Shown here one piece after another: positions 15,795-22,736 of a stretch of 33,041 nucleotides of DNA (position 1 is the first letter of the stretch; every line of letters begins with the position of its first letter). A program made the translations under genes and the position numbers. The notes beneath the pieces were generated by a model. That model was not told the origin of the DNA. It did not search any database and saw nothing but the letters and a program-made list of their open reading frames with translations. The DNA is taken from the IMG/VR virus record IMGVR_UViG_3300017783_000103, positions 1-33,041 of that record; one strand, 5' to 3'. The DNA comes from a virus.

Positions 15795-16128
15795 CCCAGC
15801 ACCATCCCCACCAAATCGCATAAAGTCCGCACTCAGTGTCCGGCTTATCGTCGGCGCTTGGAATGCCGTTAACGTAGTCATCGCCCTCGAACCACTCGAA
15901 CATCAACTCTTTTTCGCTGGGGATATCCATCACTGGAGTAATGCACTCCGCTATGATCTGAAGGAAAGTCTCCCGCGTGACGTAGGGTTGTAACCAACCA
16001 TTCCAGCGACGGCCCTCGATGTGGAAGCCATCAAAGCCGGTGCAATCGTGTGCATCATCAATCGAGAATGTAACTGGCTTAGCTTCAGCCTCGCTTCCGT
16101 TTTTGAATTTGATTGTTTTGGTTTCCAT
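15745..16128 (-). CDS. Unknown acidic protein, 127 aa
   Basis: I do not recognise this protein. It is acidic and aromatic-rich, with METKTIKFKNGSEAEAKPVT, then FHIEGRRWNGWLQPYVTRET, and a Trp/Cys-rich end (ECGLYAIWWGWCWDEQAEKP). The Trp-rich stretch near residues 106-113 is conspicuous and could be a surface-binding patch. It starts three bases after the stop of a small membrane gene (upstream, 16131-16289) and overlaps the next gene. Confidence 0.65.
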   Translation of the reverse strand: METKTIKFKNGSEAEAKPVTFSIDDAHDCTGFDGFHIEGRRWNGWLQPYVTRETFLQIIAECITPVMDIPSEKELMFEWFEGDDYVNGIPSADDKPDTECGLYAIWWGWCWDEQAEKPLVAQSAAID

Positions 16129-16130
16129 GA

Positions 16131-16289
16131 TTAAAGCCCTCCATTGATAGCTTCTAGGCTAAATAAGCCTAAGAGTCCGCCGGTAAGGAACGCGAACGCT
16201 CCTAGCCATTCGAAGTTAAGCGCTAACATTGCGCCGGTTAGTAAAAGGGCCGCCGTGATAGCGGCCAGAGTGACGTTTGCTTTGCTCAT
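16131..16289 (-). CDS. Small two-helix membrane protein, 52 aa
   Basis: The frame gives MSKANVTLAAITAALLLTGA, then MLALNFEWLG, then AFAFLTGGLLGLFSLEAI, with two hydrophobic stretches (about residues 6-24 and 29-46) separated by a short polar loop. The start overlaps the upstream stop as ATGA, and its stop lies two bases before the next start, so it fits exactly into the operon. No holin or known membrane family is assigned. An inner-membrane accessory role (holin-like, or interference with the host envelope) is possible. Confidence 0.75.
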   Translation of the reverse strand: MSKANVTLAAITAALLLTGAMLALNFEWLGAFAFLTGGLLGLFSLEAINGGL

Positions 16290-16489
16290 GATTGAACCCG
16301 CCTTTCGATGAATTGCCTGTCTAGTTCTGCGTTCGTTTCATTTCTCCCATAAGCGCCATAAAGCGCGGAAAGATATTCATCTGAAAAAAGCACTCGACCA
16401 TCACTAAATTTTATGTAGTGCCGCCCGTTGCCATTGGGTGGAGACTCAAGGCATTTAATGTATGTGGCTACGCTTTTCTGTAAATTCAT
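16286..16489 (-). CDS. Unknown protein, 67 aa
   Basis: I do not recognise this protein. It has a polar/helical start (MNLQKSVATYIKCLE), then GRHYIKFSDGRVLFSDEYLS, suggesting a short beta hairpin, and a helical end rich in Glu and Arg. It overlaps both neighbours by four bases (ATGA), giving tight translational coupling with the membrane gene downstream. Confidence 0.7.
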   Translation of the reverse strand: MNLQKSVATYIKCLESPPNGNGRHYIKFSDGRVLFSDEYLSALYGAYGRNETNAELDRQFIERRVQS

Positions 16490-16824
16490 GCGGCATATTC
16501 CTCGTAAATGACATCTACCTCTTTAAATGTTTCGGCTTTGCGTTGTAGCCAATCGCGGACGTATGGCGTGTAGTAATCAGAATCACGATCCCAGAATCCC
16601 GTGCCGTGTCCGTTACGTGAAAACCAAAAGTCGTGTCCAGCTTGCTCGATGTTGTCGTCGCTCAAGTAGCACTCAGCGTAAACAAAGAACGCTAGACACT
16701 CGATAACTTGCTCTCTTTTGAATACCTCGCACAGTTCGCGCCCCTGAGAATCTTCCGTGAAGTCGAGCGCGTCAAAGTACGCGGACACAAAGATCTTCTC
16801 TTTTCTTGTCAGTTCAATAATCAT
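16486..16824 (-). CDS. Conserved small phage protein (GHDFWFSRNGHGTGFWDR motif), 112 aa
   Basis: The centre contains GHDFWFSRNGHGTGFWDRD (about residues 63-81), a pattern I recall from hypothetical proteins in many unrelated phages. N-terminal helices (TRKEKIFVSAYFDALDFTED, then ECLAFFVYAECYL) precede it, and an acidic end follows. Function is unknown. The dense His/Asp/Asn/Arg motif suggests a conserved functional or binding site. It overlaps both neighbours by four bases, which supports the start at 16824. Confidence 0.75.
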   Translation of the reverse strand: MIIELTRKEKIFVSAYFDALDFTEDSQGRELCEVFKREQVIECLAFFVYAECYLSDDNIEQAGHDFWFSRNGHGTGFWDRDSDYYTPYVRDWLQRKAETFKEVDVIYEEYAA

Positions 16825-17087
16825 GAGATCGCCTCCCGCGCTTCGATAATGCGCTCCGCTGTATTCTCTAGGTTGTAGCTCATACCTACAAAGCCGCCAC
16901 CAAAATCGCGCCCACGGTATACCCGAAAGCCGATAGAGTTAGCTAAGACCTTCGCTGTGTCGTAGTCGCTGTCGAATGCTAAAAAGTGGATGACGTAACG
17001 CGGGTTGCCGTTCGCGTCGTTATTGACGCGGAAGAAGTCATGGCCGAATTTTTCCGCTGTTTTGCGGTCTAGATGACATTTGTTCAT
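16821..17087 (-). CDS. Unknown protein, 88 aa
   Basis: I do not recognise this protein. It shows FGHDFFRVNNDANGNPRYVI, then HFLAFDSDYDTAKVLANSIG, then FRVYRGRDFGGGFVGMSYNL, an alpha/beta arrangement. Its opening (GHDFF..) loosely echoes the GHDFW motif of the next gene, which may reflect composition rather than homology. The recurring leader CAACAAACAGAGAGAG lies directly upstream. Confidence 0.65.
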   Translation of the reverse strand: MNKCHLDRKTAEKFGHDFFRVNNDANGNPRYVIHFLAFDSDYDTAKVLANSIGFRVYRGRDFGGGFVGMSYNLENTAERIIEAREAIS

Positions 17088-17169
17088 TGGTTAACTCTCT
17101 CTGTTTGTTGGGTTGATGATGCAAAGCGCACCCGAAAAGCCACCCGAAGATGGCTAGTCGGCTATGCTC

Positions 17170-17388
17170 TCAGTAAGAACCCCTCCCATTGAAGATGCCG
17201 AATTTGCTCGCGACGTTCATTTCTGGGACAGTCTCGCCACGTGACTCCAGCTCCTCCGCGTAATGCTTGGCATACGCTTTGTTGTAGTGCGTTTTGCCAT
17301 GCCCGCCCGCGAAGTAATAGGTGTTGCAGGCGTTGGCGTAGCGTTTAAATAACTCGCTGGTTTCAATTTCGGTGATGTTGTCGATCAT
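17170..17388 (-). CDS. Unknown protein, 72 aa
   Basis: I do not recognise this protein. It contains ETSELFKRYANACNTYYFAG, then GHGKTHYNKAYAKHYAEELE, a helical Tyr/His-rich segment. The leader CAACCAAAGAGGGTAACG lies just upstream. An 82-base gap follows before the next gene, with no recognisable element except the leader of that gene and a short repeat of CACCCGAA. Confidence 0.65.
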   Translation of the reverse strand: MIDNITEIETSELFKRYANACNTYYFAGGHGKTHYNKAYAKHYAEELESRGETVPEMNVASKFGIFNGRGSY

Positions 17389-17409
17389 GTCGTTACCCTC
17401 TTTGGTTGA

Positions 17410-17601
17410 TTAGATGTATCGGTGCGATGGCTTTAGCTCTTCGAGAGCTACTTGTATTCCCATCTTCTTAATTAGTCTGATCGCGTGATCAGTGAACGTC
17501 TTAGTGCCTGCAAGCTCTGCCAGCATTTGAGCGTGTTCACATACTGGGTAGATCTTGTCCTGTCCGTAGACGTTCCGCTTTGTAACGATGATTGCTTTCA
17601 T
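17410..17601 (-). CDS. Unknown small protein, first gene of the leftward block, 63 aa
   Basis: I do not recognise this protein. It starts MKAIIVTKRNVYGQDKIYPV and continues with two helices (EHAQMLAELAGTKTFTDHAI, then RLIKKMGIQVALEEL). The strand-then-helices plan is common among small phage regulators and inhibitors, but no function can be assigned. Its leader has the recurring CAACAAACAGAGAGA motif. It would be the first gene transcribed leftward from the 17602-18046 control region. Confidence 0.65.
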   Translation of the reverse strand: MKAIIVTKRNVYGQDKIYPVCEHAQMLAELAGTKTFTDHAIRLIKKMGIQVALEELKPSHRYI

Positions 17602-17665
17602 TGTGTCGTCTCTCTGTTTGTTGATGACAGGTACAAGCTACTATGGGACAGCTCCGGATTTTCAG

Positions 17666-17705
17666 AATGTGACAAAACTTTTTTTGTTTTTTTGCAAATG
17701 TGACA
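17666..17705 (+). repeat. Direct repeat AATGTGACA, 31 bases apart
   Basis: AATGTGACA occurs at 17666-17674 and 17697-17705, three helical turns apart, flanking a T-rich run. The second copy is inside an AAATG-TGA-CATTT inverted repeat (17696-17708). TGTGA is the half-site of CRP/FNR-type regulators, although no full palindromic CRP site is present. Position suggests an operator or activator site for the leftward accessory block. Confidence 0.5.
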
Positions 17706-17769
17706 TTTTGGGTTGGGTTGGCTGATTGGTCTATGGGGGTACTTCATCCACTCTCACTCTTCTCATTCC

Positions 17770-17830
17770 GCATCGCATCCTGCCTTGCATATTGCATCGC
17801 ATATCGCTTTGCAATTTGCCTCGCATTTTG
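17770..17830 (+). repeat. Three-copy 24-bp iteron-like array
   Basis: Copies begin at 17770, 17794 and 17818. The first two start with GCATCGCAT and the third with GCCTCGCAT. Copies one and two match at about 18 of 24 positions, and the third is partial. The exact period places sites on a similar face of the helix. A G-run/CG-rich tract follows. Tandem iterons in the main noncoding region suggest an initiator-binding site or regulatory array. Confidence 0.65.
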
Positions 17831-18046
17831 GGACGGGGGGAGGGGGTTGCGTGCGCGCGCAGGCGCGGGTTGCCACCCAGACACAAAAAAAAGTCATTTA
17901 CGCCTTATTCCAACTCTTTGATCCACCTCATGTTTTTATAACTGTTTTGCATTAGCATTCTTATCAGGTAAGGTGAGGGTTGTAGAGTCCGTAGTATATA
18001 GTTAGGATAGGGAGGGCGGGTTGGTTAAGTACAGCCTTAAAAATTT

Positions 18047-18505
18047 ATGACAGACAAGAGAGTAGAAGTACCCAAAGACGATGGTTTGACTTACAAGCAA
18101 CGTCGTAAAGCGCAAATAAAAGAAGAAAAGAAACGCACCAAACCCAGCAGGCAAGCATTAGCCGCTAACTCTAAAGGTGGTAGGGGTAAACCAGGCCGTC
18201 CTAAAGGTGATGCGGGTATAATTAACGAGTACAAGGCTCGTATGCTGGCCTCTCCTAAATCCAAACTAGTCTTAGACACCATATTTGATGCCGCGTTAGA
18301 TAATGACCACAAGAATCAGTCCGCCGCATGGAAGTTAGTCATGGATCGGATATTGCCTGTAGCCGCATTTGAAAAAGATGTCGTGCAAAATGGCGGTAAA
18401 TCTGCTATTCAGATCAACATTACTGGGGTTGGCACGGCAGATGTTAAAGAAATTGACCCTAACACTATCCAACCTACAATTATTGAACAGATACCAGAGG
18501 ATTAA
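18047..18505 (+). CDS. Putative terminase small subunit
   Basis: The 152-residue protein has a very basic N-terminus (YKQRRKAQIKEEKKR, then GGRGKPGRPKG) followed by NEYKARMLASPKSKLVLDTI, then helical segments ending near WKLVMDRILPVAAFEKD. The basic GRPKG-type segment plus a helical domain, first in the packaging block and 0.96 kb upstream of the large terminase, fits small terminase subunits that recognise the packaging site. It could instead be a DNA-binding protein of the same block. No strong ribosome-binding site is visible upstream of ATG 18047. Confidence 0.6.
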   Translation: MTDKRVEVPKDDGLTYKQRRKAQIKEEKKRTKPSRQALAANSKGGRGKPGRPKGDAGIINEYKARMLASPKSKLVLDTIFDAALDNDHKNQSAAWKLVMDRILPVAAFEKDVVQNGGKSAIQINITGVGTADVKEIDPNTIQPTIIEQIPED

Positions 18506-18508
18506 ATT

Positions 18509-18790
18509 ATGGCTAATACAAAGAAATCCACTAGAAAAGCAAATATGAAACCGGGGGATGTAATTGTTACCCCTAATGGTGCCTACGAAGTAAATAAAGA
18601 CGGCAAGCCAATCAAAATGAGCGAAGCTAATCGTGTGCGCGCTGGTTTTCCTCCGGGTGATACTGGCCTACCGGTAAGTGTTAGACAGCAAACAATCCAG
18701 CAAATGCTAGATAAAAAAGAAAATTCAAAAAAACCAAAGCCGAAGCCAAAAGCGAAAGCAAAGGCGGCACCTAAGCGTAAGAAAAAGTAA
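18509..18790 (+). CDS. Basic protein with Lys-rich tail, 93 aa
   Basis: The N-terminal part (KPGDVIVTPNGAYEVNKDGK) reads as a small beta-rich unit. A central stretch contains NRVRAGFPPGDTGLPVSVRQ. The last 25 residues are almost all Lys, Pro and Ala (KPKPKPKAKAKAAPKRKKK). It overlaps the endolysin start by one base and follows the putative small terminase. The Lys-rich tail suggests nucleic-acid binding. I do not recognise a family. Confidence 0.75.
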   Translation: MANTKKSTRKANMKPGDVIVTPNGAYEVNKDGKPIKMSEANRVRAGFPPGDTGLPVSVRQQTIQQMLDKKENSKKPKPKPKAKAKAAPKRKKK

Positions 18791-19134
18791 TGAAATACTT
18801 TAAAAGAGAAGAGTTTAACTGTACGCACACTAACAAGAATGAAATGGATGACGCATTTCTGGAGAAGTTGGATCAGTTGCGTGAGTTATGTGGCTTTCCT
18901 TTTAAGATTACATCGGGTTACAGAGATGAAACCCACCCCAATGAGGCCCGAAAAGAAGTTCCTGGCACACACAATCAAGGTATCGCGGCTGATATCGCGG
19001 TATCTAACGGTGCAGAACGCATGAAGATTGTAAGGATGGCGGTTGCCCTGCGATTTAATGGCATAGGTATTGCCAAAACATTCGTACACGTGGATACCCG
19101 TACAACAACTCCCGTTTTGTGGACATACGCATGA
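18790..19134 (+). CDS. Peptidase M15-type endolysin
   Basis: The 114-residue protein has the M15 zinc peptidase pattern: TSGYRDETHP (residues 41-50), GTHNQGIAADI (59-69, with His61 and Asp68 as ligands), and FVHVDTR (98-104, with His100). M15A enzymes cleave peptide cross-links in peptidoglycan. No signal peptide is present, so export would depend on a holin. The holin candidate is 11.6 kb away in the tail region. Size and order with the terminase genes match many marine podoviruses, where the endolysin precedes the large terminase. Confidence 0.9.
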   Translation: MKYFKREEFNCTHTNKNEMDDAFLEKLDQLRELCGFPFKITSGYRDETHPNEARKEVPGTHNQGIAADIAVSNGAERMKIVRMAVALRFNGIGIAKTFVHVDTRTTTPVLWTYA

Positions 19135-19472
19135 AGTTTTCTCACGGTGACGCCCTAACCGCAGGGTCAAGTAACACGATATTAGACGTACCAACAGGCT
19201 ACGATGCTATTGTTAGCTATCTGTTTATCTCAAATACCACAGGTAGCAGTAAAAGCATTGATGCTCGTTGGGTTCATAACAGTGTAAACATTGATTTTCT
19301 ATCTGGAAAAAACGTTGGCTCAAAAGATTTCTTAGAATTTGGCGGTCAGTTTGGTGAGTTCCTTGTTGCAAAAGAGGGTGACACCCTAAGTCTTACTCCG
19401 GAAGCAGGATCTACGTTTGTTAGCATCATTTCGTTTGAGCTAGTTACGGCAACACCAAGGTTGAACTTTTGA
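19131..19472 (+). CDS. Conserved small beta-rich protein, 113 aa
   Basis: The sequence is beta-rich with alternating hydrophobic residues: SNTILDVPTGYDAIVSYLFI, then NTTGSSKSIDARWVHNS, then EGDTLSLTPEAGSTFVSIIS. This is a pattern of small virion-associated or decoration-type proteins. ATG 19131 (MKFSHGDAL) is preferred over a GTG twelve bases upstream because it overlaps the endolysin stop as ATGA. The stop overlaps the terminase TTG start. The role is unknown. It could be a head decoration protein or a tail accessory, but no motif settles it. Confidence 0.7.
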   Translation: MKFSHGDALTAGSSNTILDVPTGYDAIVSYLFISNTTGSSKSIDARWVHNSVNIDFLSGKNVGSKDFLEFGGQFGEFLVAKEGDTLSLTPEAGSTFVSIISFELVTATPRLNF

Positions 19473-20722
19473 GTGACCTAAATATCGAATTACTGCCTTG
19501 GCAACAACAGGTTTGGGCAGACGATACTCGTTTTAAAATCGTAGCCGCCGGTAGACGAACAGGTAAGTCACGTCTTGCGGCATGGATGTTGATTGTTAAT
19601 GCACTTCAAGCCGATAGAGGTCATGTATTTTATGTTGCACCAACCCAAGGACAGGCCAGAGACATCATGTGGCAGACCCTTCTTGAGCTTGGTCATCCTG
19701 TTATTGCTGGTAGTCACATCAATAATCTACAGATCAAACTGGTCAACGGTGCAACCATCAGCCTCAAAGGTGCCGACCGACCAGAAACCATGCGAGGTGT
19801 CTCGCTAAAGTTCCTTGTTCTAGATGAATACGCGGACATGAAGCCCGAAGTATTCGAGCAAATTTTAAGACCTGCCCTTGCTGACCAAAAGGGATGTGCA
19901 ATGTTCATAGGCACACCTATGGGCAGGAACCATTTTTACGAATTGTACAAATATGCGGAGTTAGGGGATGATCCGACGTACTGTGCTTGGCACTTTACTT
20001 CTTATGACAATCCACTATTGGACAAGAATGAAATTGATATCGCTAAGAGGAGTATGTCTAGTTATGCGTTCCGTCAAGAATTTATGGCATCATTTGAAGC
20101 TCGTGGGTCAGAAATGTTTAAGGAAGATTGGGTTCGGGTCGAAGCTGATAAAGATCCGACCGGAGACTACTACATCGCCATCGACCTCGCCGGCTTCGAA
20201 GAAGTCAACAAAAAGCGCACCAAAAGCTCAAAGCTCGACGAAACGGCAATCGCCGTCGTCAACGTCTCGGAAGAAGGCTGGTACGTCGAAAACATCATCC
20301 ACGGCAGGTGGACGCTCGACGAAACCGCGATCAAAATCTTCCAAGCAGTAAGGGACTACAAGCCTATATCGGTGGGTATTGAAAGGGGCATAGCCAAGCA
20401 AGCGGTTATGTCTCCCTTGACTGACTTACAAAAAAAGTACGGCACGTTTTTTCGGGTGCAAGAACTAACCCACGGCAACAAAAAGAAGACCGATCGGGTC
20501 ATGTGGGCGCTACAAGGTCGTTTTGAAAACGGCTATGTCACATTAAACAAAGGCGATTGGAACGTAAGATTCCTTGACCAACTGTTCCAATTCCCTGATC
20601 CTTTGACGCATGACGACTTAGTGGACGCTTTAGCGTACATTGACCAATTGGCTCAAGTAGCTTATGACTACGAATACGAAATAGACGACCACGACATCTT
20701 AGACATAGTGGCGGGATACTAA
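19469..20722 (+). CDS. terL: Terminase large subunit (packaging ATPase-nuclease)
   Basis: A 417-residue protein. The ATPase has GRRTGKS (residues 28-34, Walker A), LKFLVLDEYAD (113-123, Walker B with Asp119/Glu120) and FIGTPMG (146-152). The nuclease half has IAIDLAG (236-242, Asp239), VGIERG (302-307, Glu305) and HDDLVDALAY (381-390). The start is TTG, overlapping the upstream stop. It packages genome DNA into the head by ATP hydrolysis and cuts it. From 20159 to about 20357, every pyrimidine-ending codon ends in C, unlike the codons on either side. That tract codes for the first nuclease motif and the inter-motif region. Confidence 0.95.
   Translation: MSDLNIELLPWQQQVWADDTRFKIVAAGRRTGKSRLAAWMLIVNALQADRGHVFYVAPTQGQARDIMWQTLLELGHPVIAGSHINNLQIKLVNGATISLKGADRPETMRGVSLKFLVLDEYADMKPEVFEQILRPALADQKGCAMFIGTPMGRNHFYELYKYAELGDDPTYCAWHFTSYDNPLLDKNEIDIAKRSMSSYAFRQEFMASFEARGSEMFKEDWVRVEADKDPTGDYYIAIDLAGFEEVNKKRTKSSKLDETAIAVVNVSEEGWYVENIIHGRWTLDETAIKIFQAVRDYKPISVGIERGIAKQAVMSPLTDLQKKYGTFFRVQELTHGNKKKTDRVMWALQGRFENGYVTLNKGDWNVRFLDQLFQFPDPLTHDDLVDALAYIDQLAQVAYDYEYEIDDHDILDIVAGY
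20159..20357 (+). other. Intragenic tract with exclusively C-ending pyrimidine codons
   Basis: From ACC at 20159 to TAC at 20355-20357, counting codons that end in C or T, 41 in a row end in C. The codons just before (GCT GAT AAA GAT) and after (CCT, GGT, ATT) use T freely. The tract is in frame within the large terminase gene (residues 231-296) and contains Asp239. Recombination with a genome of different codon preference, an assembly chimera, or selection on the DNA/RNA itself could cause it. Confidence 0.9.
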
Positions 20723-20723
20723 T

Positions 20724-22736
20724 ATGGACGAGATATACGAGCAGGATCCTTTGATGGCTGAACAATCCGTAGAGGATTGGGTGATAACAAAGTGCGAAAA
20801 CTGGCGGGATTACTATGAATCTAACTATGAAGCGCGTTTTGAAGAATACTATCGGCTTTGGCGTGGGATTTGGGATCCTGCTGATAGCGAGCGTCGGAGT
20901 GAGCGTAGCCGTATTATTTCTCCTGCTTTACAACAAGCTGTTGAATCCAACGTGGCAGAGCTGGAAGAAGCTACATTCGGTAGAGGAAAGTGGTTTGATG
21001 TCTCCGATAATCTAGGTGACACCTCTAGGGACGACGTTCTTTTCCTAAGAAACAAACTCACCGAAGACTTTGAAGACTGCATGATTCGCAAGTCTGTTGC
21101 GGAATGTCTTATCAATGCCGCCGTATTTGGCACAGGAATTGGCGAAATCGTCATTGAAGAAATGAAAGAAATGGCACCTGCTACTCAACCCATTATGGAT
21201 GGGGATCTTCAAGCTGTAGGCGTCAATGTCCAAGATCGAGTCAAAGTAAAGCTACGCCCTGTCTTACCTCAAAACTTTTTGATTGACCCTGTAGCCACTA
21301 GTGTTGATGAGGCTATGGGTGTTTGCATTGATGAGTTTGTTAGTAAGCACCAAGTCGAGCTTCTTCAAGAGCAAGGTGTATATCGTGATACCTATGTAGG
21401 ATCTGCGGCTCCTGATACTGACCTGGAACCCGATCAAGACATTACAATTTACAACGATGACAAGGTTCGACTCACTAAATACTACGGCCTCGTTCCTAGA
21501 GAACTTCTTAGCGAAGCTATGGATGAGGAAGTTGAGGAAGAAGGTAAGTATGTAGAAGCCGTTATTGTTGTTGCTAACGGTGGCACACTTCTAAAAGCGG
21601 AAGCTAATCCGTACATGATGGGCGACAGGCCTGTTGTAGCATTCCCGTGGGATGTAGTGCCTGGACGTTTTTGGGGAAGAGGCGTCTGTGAAAAAGGCTA
21701 TAACAGCCAAAAGGCTTTGGATACAGAACTTAGAGCGCGTATTGATGCACTAAGCTTAACGATTCACCCAATGATGGCGCTTGATGCAACTCGATTGCCA
21801 CGAGGCGCAAAGCCAGAAATTCGTCCTGGCAAGATGATTCTTACGAATGGAGATCCCCGTGAAGTACTTCAACCGTTTAACTTTGGTCAGGTTAGCCAGA
21901 TTACGTTCGCGCAAGCCGGAGCGTTACAACAGATGGTTCAACAAGCCACCGGTGCAGTTGATTCTGCTGGCATCGCTGGACAAGTTAATGGGGAGTCAAC
22001 AGCGGCTGGTATTAGTATGTCTCTTGGTGCTCTTATTAAGCGTCATAAGCGCACCCTTATTAACTTCCAACAGTCTTTCCTAATCCCATTTGTTAAGAAA
22101 GCCGCACATCGGTATATGCAGTTTGATCCTGAAAACTATCCGGTTGCGGACTACAAGTTCAATGCAAGCAGTACACTAGGCATTATTGCTAGGGAATACG
22201 AAGTTACTCAGTTGGTACAGTTATTGCAGACTATGGGCAAAGACTCACCACTTTATACAACGCTAATCCAGTCGGTTGTAGACAACATGAACCTGTCTAA
22301 CCGTGAAGAATTGTTAGCGGCAATGTCTCAGGCAATGCAACCCAACCCACAAGCACAGCAAATGCAAATGGCGGCTCAACAAGCGCAGTTGCAGTTCCAG
22401 CAGTCACAAACTGAGGCCCTATCTGCACAGGCGCAAGAGTCTTCGGCCAGAGCGCAGAAGCTTGCGGCTGAAGCGGCGGTCGTACCGCAAGAGCTTGAGA
22501 TTGACAGAATCAACGCTGTTACACGAAACTTGCGTGAAGGCGACCAAGACGACAAAGAGTTTGAACGTCGTATGCAGGTTGCTGATCGCTTAATCAAAGA
22601 GAAACAAATCCAAGGGAAAGAGAATGCTAACCGACAGAGAATTCCAAATGCTACTGAACAGGCTCAACGCCCAAGTGGAGCCGCTCCGACGCCAAATCCA
22701 AGAACTCCAGTCCAAGGTGGAGGCTTTAACCAATGA
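20724..22736 (+). CDS. Portal protein (head-tail connector)
   Basis: A 670-residue portal of the large podovirus type. The N-terminus (WRDYYESNYEARFEEYYRLW, then RSRIISPALQQAVESNVAEL) and the central FPWDVVPGRFWGRGVCE segment match portals that form the dodecameric ring at the packaging vertex. The C-terminal 150 residues are Gln/Ala-rich and helical (QAMQPNPQAQQMQMAAQQAQ), ending in a Pro-rich tail, typical of the barrel and crown. It lies two bases after the terminase stop. The last 113 bases are also covered by a coiled-coil ORF in another frame. Confidence 0.85.
   Translation: MDEIYEQDPLMAEQSVEDWVITKCENWRDYYESNYEARFEEYYRLWRGIWDPADSERRSERSRIISPALQQAVESNVAELEEATFGRGKWFDVSDNLGDTSRDDVLFLRNKLTEDFEDCMIRKSVAECLINAAVFGTGIGEIVIEEMKEMAPATQPIMDGDLQAVGVNVQDRVKVKLRPVLPQNFLIDPVATSVDEAMGVCIDEFVSKHQVELLQEQGVYRDTYVGSAAPDTDLEPDQDITIYNDDKVRLTKYYGLVPRELLSEAMDEEVEEEGKYVEAVIVVANGGTLLKAEANPYMMGDRPVVAFPWDVVPGRFWGRGVCEKGYNSQKALDTELRARIDALSLTIHPMMALDATRLPRGAKPEIRPGKMILTNGDPREVLQPFNFGQVSQITFAQAGALQQMVQQATGAVDSAGIAGQVNGESTAAGISMSLGALIKRHKRTLINFQQSFLIPFVKKAAHRYMQFDPENYPVADYKFNASSTLGIIAREYEVTQLVQLLQTMGKDSPLYTTLIQSVVDNMNLSNREELLAAMSQAMQPNPQAQQMQMAAQQAQLQFQQSQTEALSAQAQESSARAQKLAAEAAVVPQELEIDRINAVTRNLREGDQDDKEFERRMQVADRLIKEKQIQGKENANRQRIPNATEQAQRPSGAAPTPNPRTPVQGGGFNQ

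Larger units (their letters stand above)
17602..18046. other. Main noncoding control region between divergent transcription units
   Basis: No credible gene lies in these 445 bases. Open frames here (17700-17955) are repeat- and composition-driven. In order, the region holds the leader of the leftward block (17602-17623), two TGTGACA boxes with a T-rich stretch (17666-17705), GGG runs, the 24-bp iteron-like array, a dense G-run plus CG-rich stretch (about 17829-17870), and an AT-rich segment before the late block. It could hold the divergent promoters and an origin. I could not place confident -10/-35 pairs. Confidence 0.7.

Noticed and set aside
17770-17830. CRISPR array
   Set aside because: The repeats are contiguous with no unique spacers and only three copies, so they are iteron-like, not CRISPR.
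17700-17955. Three overlapping + strand ORFs in the control region
   Set aside because: Their translations mirror the iteron-like repeats and G-runs, and none has a convincing ribosome-binding site.
19968-20351. Frame-shifted ORF inside terL with Ser/Thr/Lys-rich end
   Set aside because: Its low-complexity part is exactly the shadow of the C-ending codon tract, and T depletion removes stop codons. It has no ribosome-binding site evidence.
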